A stretch of DNA of 61,971 nucleotides from Lelliottia wanjuensis (GTDB lineage Bacteria; Pseudomonadota; Gammaproteobacteria; Enterobacterales; Enterobacteriaceae): NCBI RefSeq assembly GCF_030238365.1, contig NZ_JASSOT010000070.1, positions 1 through 61,971 on the forward strand, read 5' to 3'. The translations under genes and the position numbers were made by a program. The notes beneath the pieces are model-generated. The model saw nothing but the letters and a program-made list of their open reading frames with translations. It searched no databases and had not been told where the DNA came from. Positions 57,866 through 61,971 of this stretch are shown here, piece after piece. Position 1 is the stretch's first letter. Every line of letters starts with the position of its first letter.

Positions 57866-57970
57866 ATGGAAAACAATAATCGTTTAATGCCTCATATCAG
57901 GCGAACAACGCATATTATGATGTTCGCCCACCGCAATAGCTTTGATTTTCATTTCTTCAACGCCCGGTAG
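57866..57970 (+). CDS. speFL: SpeFL, ornithine-sensing leader peptide of speF-potE
   Basis: 34 residues: MENNNRLMPHIRRTTHIMMF then AHRNSFDFHFFNAR and stop. The family core H-I-R-R-x-x-H-I-x-x-F-A-H-R-N-S-F-D-F-H-F-F-N-A-R is kept entirely. In E. coli and Salmonella this nascent chain traps the ribosome when ornithine is bound, blocking Rho and letting transcription enter speF. In-frame ATGs at 57860 would add two residues (ML) and sit closer to the ribosome site; the 34-residue form matches the known peptide. Confidence 0.92.
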   Translation: MENNNRLMPHIRRTTHIMMFAHRNSFDFHFFNAR

Positions 57971-58224
57971 TCCTTCGACCCAGGGCGCGTCTGCTTACAG
58001 GTTATCCTGAAATCTCCTGACTTACAGGCACTTGCCTGTGGGCGCTGCGCTCCTTTTCCTTAAATCCGCTTTTTTCCGTCACCGGACGGCGTGGATTTAT
58101 TTCATCTAAAAGCAATGAACTGATTTTTTATCAGCGGCTCCTCTTTGCTTTTTTTCCGGAATATTTCGATTTCATTTTTATACGAAGTCGAAGGACAAAT
58201 ATTGCCTAAAATAAAGAGATAAAT
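57971..58224 (+). promoter_or_regulatory. speF leader with Rho-dependent attenuator region
   Basis: 254 nt between the leader peptide and speF. The pyrimidine-rich stretch after the speFL stop (CTTCGACCCAGGGCGCGTCT, then CAGGCACTTGCCTGTGG hairpin and CTCCTTTTCCTTAAATCC) is where Rho loading and pausing are expected. Ribosome stalling at the SpeFL stop would hide it. Confidence 0.65.
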
Positions 58225-60423
58225 ATGAACATGCTAAAAATCGCTGCCAGCCGTGCCTGCCCGGACTGCTTTACCACCACACGCGAAATGATTGACGTTG
58301 GCGCCACCGATTATATTGATGTCGCTGCCGTGGTTCTGGCTGTGGGCGATATTTTTAATGGCACCATTGAAGAAATAGAAGCCACCGGATTTGGCATTCC
58401 GGTCTTTATTGCCACCCACAAAGAAGAGATCGTTCCGGCTGAATATTTATCCCGCATTCACGGGGTATTTGAGTGCAACGACACCAGCAACGACTTCTAC
58501 GGACGTCAGCTCGAAGCCGCCGCCGTGAAGTATGAAACTCAGCTGCGCCCGCCGTTCTTCCGCGCGCTGGTGGATTACGTCAAACAGGGCAACAGCGCCT
58601 TTGACTGCCCGGGGCATCAGGGCGGCCAGTTCTTCCGCCGTCACCCTGCCGGGAATCAGTTCGTCGATTTCTTCGGCGAGACGCTGTTCCGCTCCGATCT
58701 GTGTAATGCTGACGTGGCGATGGGCGATCTGCTGATCCACGAAGGCGCGCCCTGCACCGCGCAAAAACATGCGGCGAAAGTGTTTAACGCCGACAAGACC
58801 TACTTCGTACTGAACGGGACGTCATCTTCAAATAAAGTGGTGCTGAATGCTCTGCTGACGCCGGGCGATCTGGTGCTGTTTGACCGCAACAACCATAAAT
58901 CCAACCACCACGGCGCGCTGCTGCAGGCGGGGGCAACGCCGGTTTATCTGGAAACCGCGCGCAACCCGTACGGCTTTATCGGCGGGATTGACGCTCATTG
59001 CTTCGAAGAGAACTATCTGCGTGAACTGGTGGCGGAAGTGGCACCGGGCAGGATGCGCGATCAGCGCCCGTTCCGCCTGGCGGTGATCCAGCTCGGCACT
59101 TACGACGGCACTATCTATAACGCCCGTCAGGTGGTTGATAAAATTGGTCATCTGTGCGACTACATTCTGTTCGACTCCGCGTGGGTCGGCTACGAGCAGT
59201 TCATTCCGATGATGGCCGATTGCTCCCCGCTGCTGCTGGAGCTGAACGAGAACGATCCGGGGATTCTGGTCACCCAGTCGGTGCATAAGCAGCTGGCCGG
59301 GTTCTCCCAGACTTCGCAGATCCATAAAAAAGACAGCCACATCAAAGGTCAGCAGCGCTATGTTCCGCATAAACGCCTCAACAACGCCTTCATGATGCAC
59401 GCCTCCACCAGCCCGTTCTATCCACTGTTTGCCGCCCTGGACATCAACGCCCGCATGCACGAGGGGCAAAGTGGCCGCAACATGTGGATGGACTGCGTGG
59501 TGAACGGCATCGAAGCCCGGAAGCTGATCCTGCAAAACTGCCAGTATATCCGTCCGTTTGTGCCGGATATGGTCGATGGCAAACCGTGGGAAAGCTGGCC
59601 GACGGCGGAGATCTCTTCCGATCTGCGCTTCTTCCACTTCGTGCCGGGCGAGAACTGGCATGCGTTTGAAGGCTACGCCGAGCATCAGTATTTTATCGAC
59701 CCGTGCAAACTTCTGCTGACCACACCGGGCATCAACGCTCGCACCGGTGAGTACGAAGATTTTGGCGTCCCGGCGACTATTCTCGCCAACTTCCTGCGCG
59801 AAAACGGCATCGTCCCGGAGAAATGCGACCTCAATTCGATCCTGTTCCTACTGACGCCTGCCGAAGACATGGGCAAGTTGCAGCAGCTGATCGCCCAACT
59901 GGTGCGTTTCGAGAAACTGCTGGAAACCGATGCGCCGCTGAAAGAGGTGCTGCCGTCAATCTATAAACAGCATCCTGAGCGCTACGCCGATTACTCCCTG
60001 CGCCAGATTTGCCAGGAGATGCACAACCTCTACGCGCGCCACAACGTGAAACAGCTGCAAAAAGAGATGTTCCGCAAGGCGCACTTCCCGACGGTGAAAA
60101 TGAATCCACAGGAGGCGAACTACGCCTATCTGCGCGGCGAAGTCGAGCTGGTTTCCCTGCGCGATGCGGAAGGCCGAATTGCGGCGGAAGGCGCCCTCCC
60201 TTACCCACCGGGCGTGCTGTGCGTGGTTCCTGGTGAAGTCTGGGGCGATGCGGTGCTGCGCTATTTCACCGCGCTGGAAGAAGGGATCAACCTTCTGCCG
60301 GGCTTCGCTCCTGAGCTTCAGGGCGTGTATGTCGAAGAGTGCGACGGGCGCAAACAGGTTCGCTGCTACGTGATTAAGCAGCCCGCCGCTCGGCCCGCGC
60401 TGCTGAAAGGGGAAACATTATGA
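58225..60423 (+). CDS. speF: SpeF, inducible ornithine decarboxylase
   Basis: 732 residues, fold-type I PLP decarboxylase. It converts ornithine to putrescine, consuming a proton. An N-terminal wing domain is followed by the PLP core with FDCPGHQGG, LNGTSSSNKVV and the lysine in TQSVHKQLAGFSQTS. The first 90 residues diverge from E. coli SpeF more than the rest. Overlaps potE by 4 bp (ATGA). Controlled by SpeFL. Confidence 0.97.
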   Translation: MNMLKIAASRACPDCFTTTREMIDVGATDYIDVAAVVLAVGDIFNGTIEEIEATGFGIPVFIATHKEEIVPAEYLSRIHGVFECNDTSNDFYGRQLEAAAVKYETQLRPPFFRALVDYVKQGNSAFDCPGHQGGQFFRRHPAGNQFVDFFGETLFRSDLCNADVAMGDLLIHEGAPCTAQKHAAKVFNADKTYFVLNGTSSSNKVVLNALLTPGDLVLFDRNNHKSNHHGALLQAGATPVYLETARNPYGFIGGIDAHCFEENYLRELVAEVAPGRMRDQRPFRLAVIQLGTYDGTIYNARQVVDKIGHLCDYILFDSAWVGYEQFIPMMADCSPLLLELNENDPGILVTQSVHKQLAGFSQTSQIHKKDSHIKGQQRYVPHKRLNNAFMMHASTSPFYPLFAALDINARMHEGQSGRNMWMDCVVNGIEARKLILQNCQYIRPFVPDMVDGKPWESWPTAEISSDLRFFHFVPGENWHAFEGYAEHQYFIDPCKLLLTTPGINARTGEYEDFGVPATILANFLRENGIVPEKCDLNSILFLLTPAEDMGKLQQLIAQLVRFEKLLETDAPLKEVLPSIYKQHPERYADYSLRQICQEMHNLYARHNVKQLQKEMFRKAHFPTVKMNPQEANYAYLRGEVELVSLRDAEGRIAAEGALPYPPGVLCVVPGEVWGDAVLRYFTALEEGINLLPGFAPELQGVYVEECDGRKQVRCYVIKQPAARPALLKGETL

Positions 60424-61736
60424 GTAAGAAATCCAACAAGATGGGCGTGGTGCAGCTTACCGTATTGACCATGGTGAATATGATGGGCTCGGGCATCATC
60501 ATGCTGCCGACCAAACTCGCGGAAGTGGGGACGATCTCGATTATCTCCTGGCTGGTGACGGCGGTGGGTTCGATGGCGCTGGCGTGGGCTTTCGCCAAAT
60601 GCGGGATGTTCAGCCGTAAGTCTGGCGGCATGGGCGGTTACGCGGAGTATGCCTTCGGCAAGTCGGGCAACTTTATGGCTAACTACACCTACGGCGTGTC
60701 GCTGCTCATCGCGAACGTAGCAATTGCGATTTCGGCGGTCGGATACGGCACGGAGCTGTTCGGCGTGGCGCTGAGTCCGGTGCAAATCGGGCTGGCGACC
60801 ATCGGCGTGCTGTGGCTCTGTACGGTGGCCAACTTTGGCGGCGCGCGCATCACCGGGCAGATCAGTAGCGTGACCGTCTGGGGCGTGATTATTCCGGTCG
60901 TGGGTCTGTGCATTATCGGCTGGTTCTGGTTTAGCCCGACGCTGTACGCCAACTCCTGGAACCCGCACCACGTGCCGTTCTTCGCGGCGGTCGGTTCGTC
61001 TATCGCCATGACGCTGTGGGCTTTCCTGGGTCTTGAATCGGCGTGTGCCAACGCCGAAGTGGTGGAAAACCCGGAACGCAACGTGCCGATTGCGGTACTG
61101 GGCGGGACGCTGGGGGCGGCGGTGATTTACATCGTCTCCACCAACGTGATCGCCGGGATTGTGCCGAACATGGATCTGGCGAACTCCACCGCGCCGTTTG
61201 GTCTGGCGTTTGCGCAGATGTTCACCCCGGAAGTCGGGAAAGTGATCATGGGCCTGATGGTGATGTCCTGCTGCGGTTCGCTGCTCGGCTGGCAGTTCAC
61301 CATTGCGCAGGTGTTCAAATCTTCTGCGGACTCCGGTTATTTCCCGAAAATCTTCTCGCGTGTCAGCAAGTCCGAGGCACCGATTCAGGGGATGCTGGCG
61401 ATTGTGATCTTCCAGAGCGGCCTGTCGCTGATGACCATTAGCCCGTCCCTGAACAGCCAGTTCAACGTGCTAGTGAACCTGGCGGTGGTGACCAACATCA
61501 TTCCGTATATTCTGTCGATGGCGGCGCTGGTGATTATTCAGAAGATGGCGAACGTCGATCCGCGTAAAGCTAAGATCGCGAATTTCGTGGCGCTGGTTGG
61601 GGCGATTTATAGCTTCTATGCCCTCTACTCTTCCGGGCAGGAAGCGATGCTGTACGGCGCGATGGTGACCTTTATGGGCTGGACGCTGTACGGTCTGGTA
61701 TCACCGCGGTTTGAGTTGAAGAATAAGCACAGTTAA
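60420..61736 (+). CDS. potE: PotE, putrescine:ornithine antiporter
   Basis: 438 residues (E. coli 439), APC superfamily with 12 membrane helices. Contains the conserved MGSGIIMLPTKLAEVGTISI start and GLESACANAEVVENPERNVP. Exports putrescine in exchange for ornithine, completing the acid-resistance pair with SpeF. Confidence 0.97.
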   Translation: MSKKSNKMGVVQLTVLTMVNMMGSGIIMLPTKLAEVGTISIISWLVTAVGSMALAWAFAKCGMFSRKSGGMGGYAEYAFGKSGNFMANYTYGVSLLIANVAIAISAVGYGTELFGVALSPVQIGLATIGVLWLCTVANFGGARITGQISSVTVWGVIIPVVGLCIIGWFWFSPTLYANSWNPHHVPFFAAVGSSIAMTLWAFLGLESACANAEVVENPERNVPIAVLGGTLGAAVIYIVSTNVIAGIVPNMDLANSTAPFGLAFAQMFTPEVGKVIMGLMVMSCCGSLLGWQFTIAQVFKSSADSGYFPKIFSRVSKSEAPIQGMLAIVIFQSGLSLMTISPSLNSQFNVLVNLAVVTNIIPYILSMAALVIIQKMANVDPRKAKIANFVALVGAIYSFYALYSSGQEAMLYGAMVTFMGWTLYGLVSPRFELKNKHS

Positions 61737-61750
61737 GTCAGGCACAAAAA

Positions 61751-61782
61751 AGCCCGGTGGCGCTGACGCTTACCGGGCCTAC
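61751..61782. repeat. REP-like element after potE
   Basis: AGCCCGGTGGCGCTGACGCT and TACCGGGCCTAC form one REP palindrome of the same family as the units at 7231, 31371, 35683 and 41085. Confidence 0.75.
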
Positions 61783-61793
61783 GAGGTAAAAGC

Positions 61794-61822
61794 AAAACGG
61801 CAACCCGAGGGTTGCCGTTTTT
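61794..61822 (+). terminator. Terminator after potE
   Basis: AAAACGGCAACC, loop CGAG, GGTTGCCGTTTTT. Strong stem with T tract 57 bp past potE, ahead of which lies a REP-like unit (AGCCCGGTGGCGCTGACGCT, TACCGGGCCTAC at 61751-61782). Confidence 0.92.
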
Positions 61823-61866
61823 AATGTTTTCGCCCTCTCCCTGTGGGAGAGATACCGTCTTGTCGG

Positions 61867-61971
61867 TTATCCGGCAAGCGGTATTTCAGCATTAAATTCT
61901 CGTCCGGATTTCACCACGCCATAGGCCAGCTGGAGCAGTTTTCTCATCCCGGCACATACGCGTTCCTTCCC
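61867..61971 (-). CDS. IS110-family transposase, C-terminal fragment
   Basis: 34 codons read from the window edge to a TAA at 61867-61869. They give GKERVCAGMRKLLQLAYGVV then KSGREFNAEIPLAG. The run C-x-x-x-R-K-L-L-x-L-A-Y-G-V-x-K-S-G is the usual end of IS110-type (DEDD) transposases behind the transposase_20 domain. The element continues beyond the window; its end on this side is not marked by an inverted repeat, as expected for IS110. Family assignment rests on this short tail. Confidence 0.65.
   Translation of the reverse strand, partial: GKERVCAGMRKLLQLAYGVVKSGREFNAEIPLAG

Overview
The window is a stretch of enterobacterial chromosome. Most proteins match Escherichia coli orthologues at near-identical length and order, but the dialect is that of the Enterobacter/Lelliottia/Leclercia group: moderately GC-rich codons, ERIC and REP repeats, and a pcp-DUF979-DUF969 insertion beside the oxoproline genes. 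Assignment below family level is inference. It starts inside an IS3-family element and ends inside an IS110-type transposase, so it may be a contig broken at repeats.

Left part (1-13000): IS3 remnant, acrZ, modE-modF, the galETKM operon with both GalR operators, gpmA, aroG, ybgS, zitB, pnuC and nadA. Recognisable control sites are GalR operators OE and OI, a CRP site, a Fur box at gpmA, a TyrR box at aroG and a NadR box at nadA.

Middle (13100-23200, mostly minus strand): a tRNA operon (four Lys, one Val, and one tRNA 3'-end fragment), then the envelope operon ybgC-tolQRA, tolB-pal-cpoB, then cydABX-ybgE for cytochrome bd oxidase. An ERIC element separates cydX from ybgE and supplies the start codon of ybgE.

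Accessory island (23600-29190): where E. coli carries mngRAB there is a four-gene polyuronate module. It comprises a KdgM-like outer-membrane porin, an ExuT-type MFS transporter, a secreted alginate-lyase-fold enzyme and a signal-less heparinase II/III-fold enzyme. A KdgR-box-like site and a perfect 18-bp palindrome lie between the divergent genes. Together they describe uptake and depolymerisation of a uronic-acid polymer (alginate or glucuronan type).

Right part: the TCA supercluster sdhCDAB-sucABCD (minus) diverges from gltA (plus), whose long leader carries a second ERIC. After a tandem REP array comes a compact nine-gene minus-strand operon, phrB-ybgI-pxpBCA-DUF969-DUF979-pcp-nei, which joins pyroglutamate release, probable transport and hydrolysis with two DNA-repair genes. 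Then come ybfA, the kdpFABC potassium pump with kdpDE, and the ornithine-inducible speFL-speF-potE acid-stress operon.
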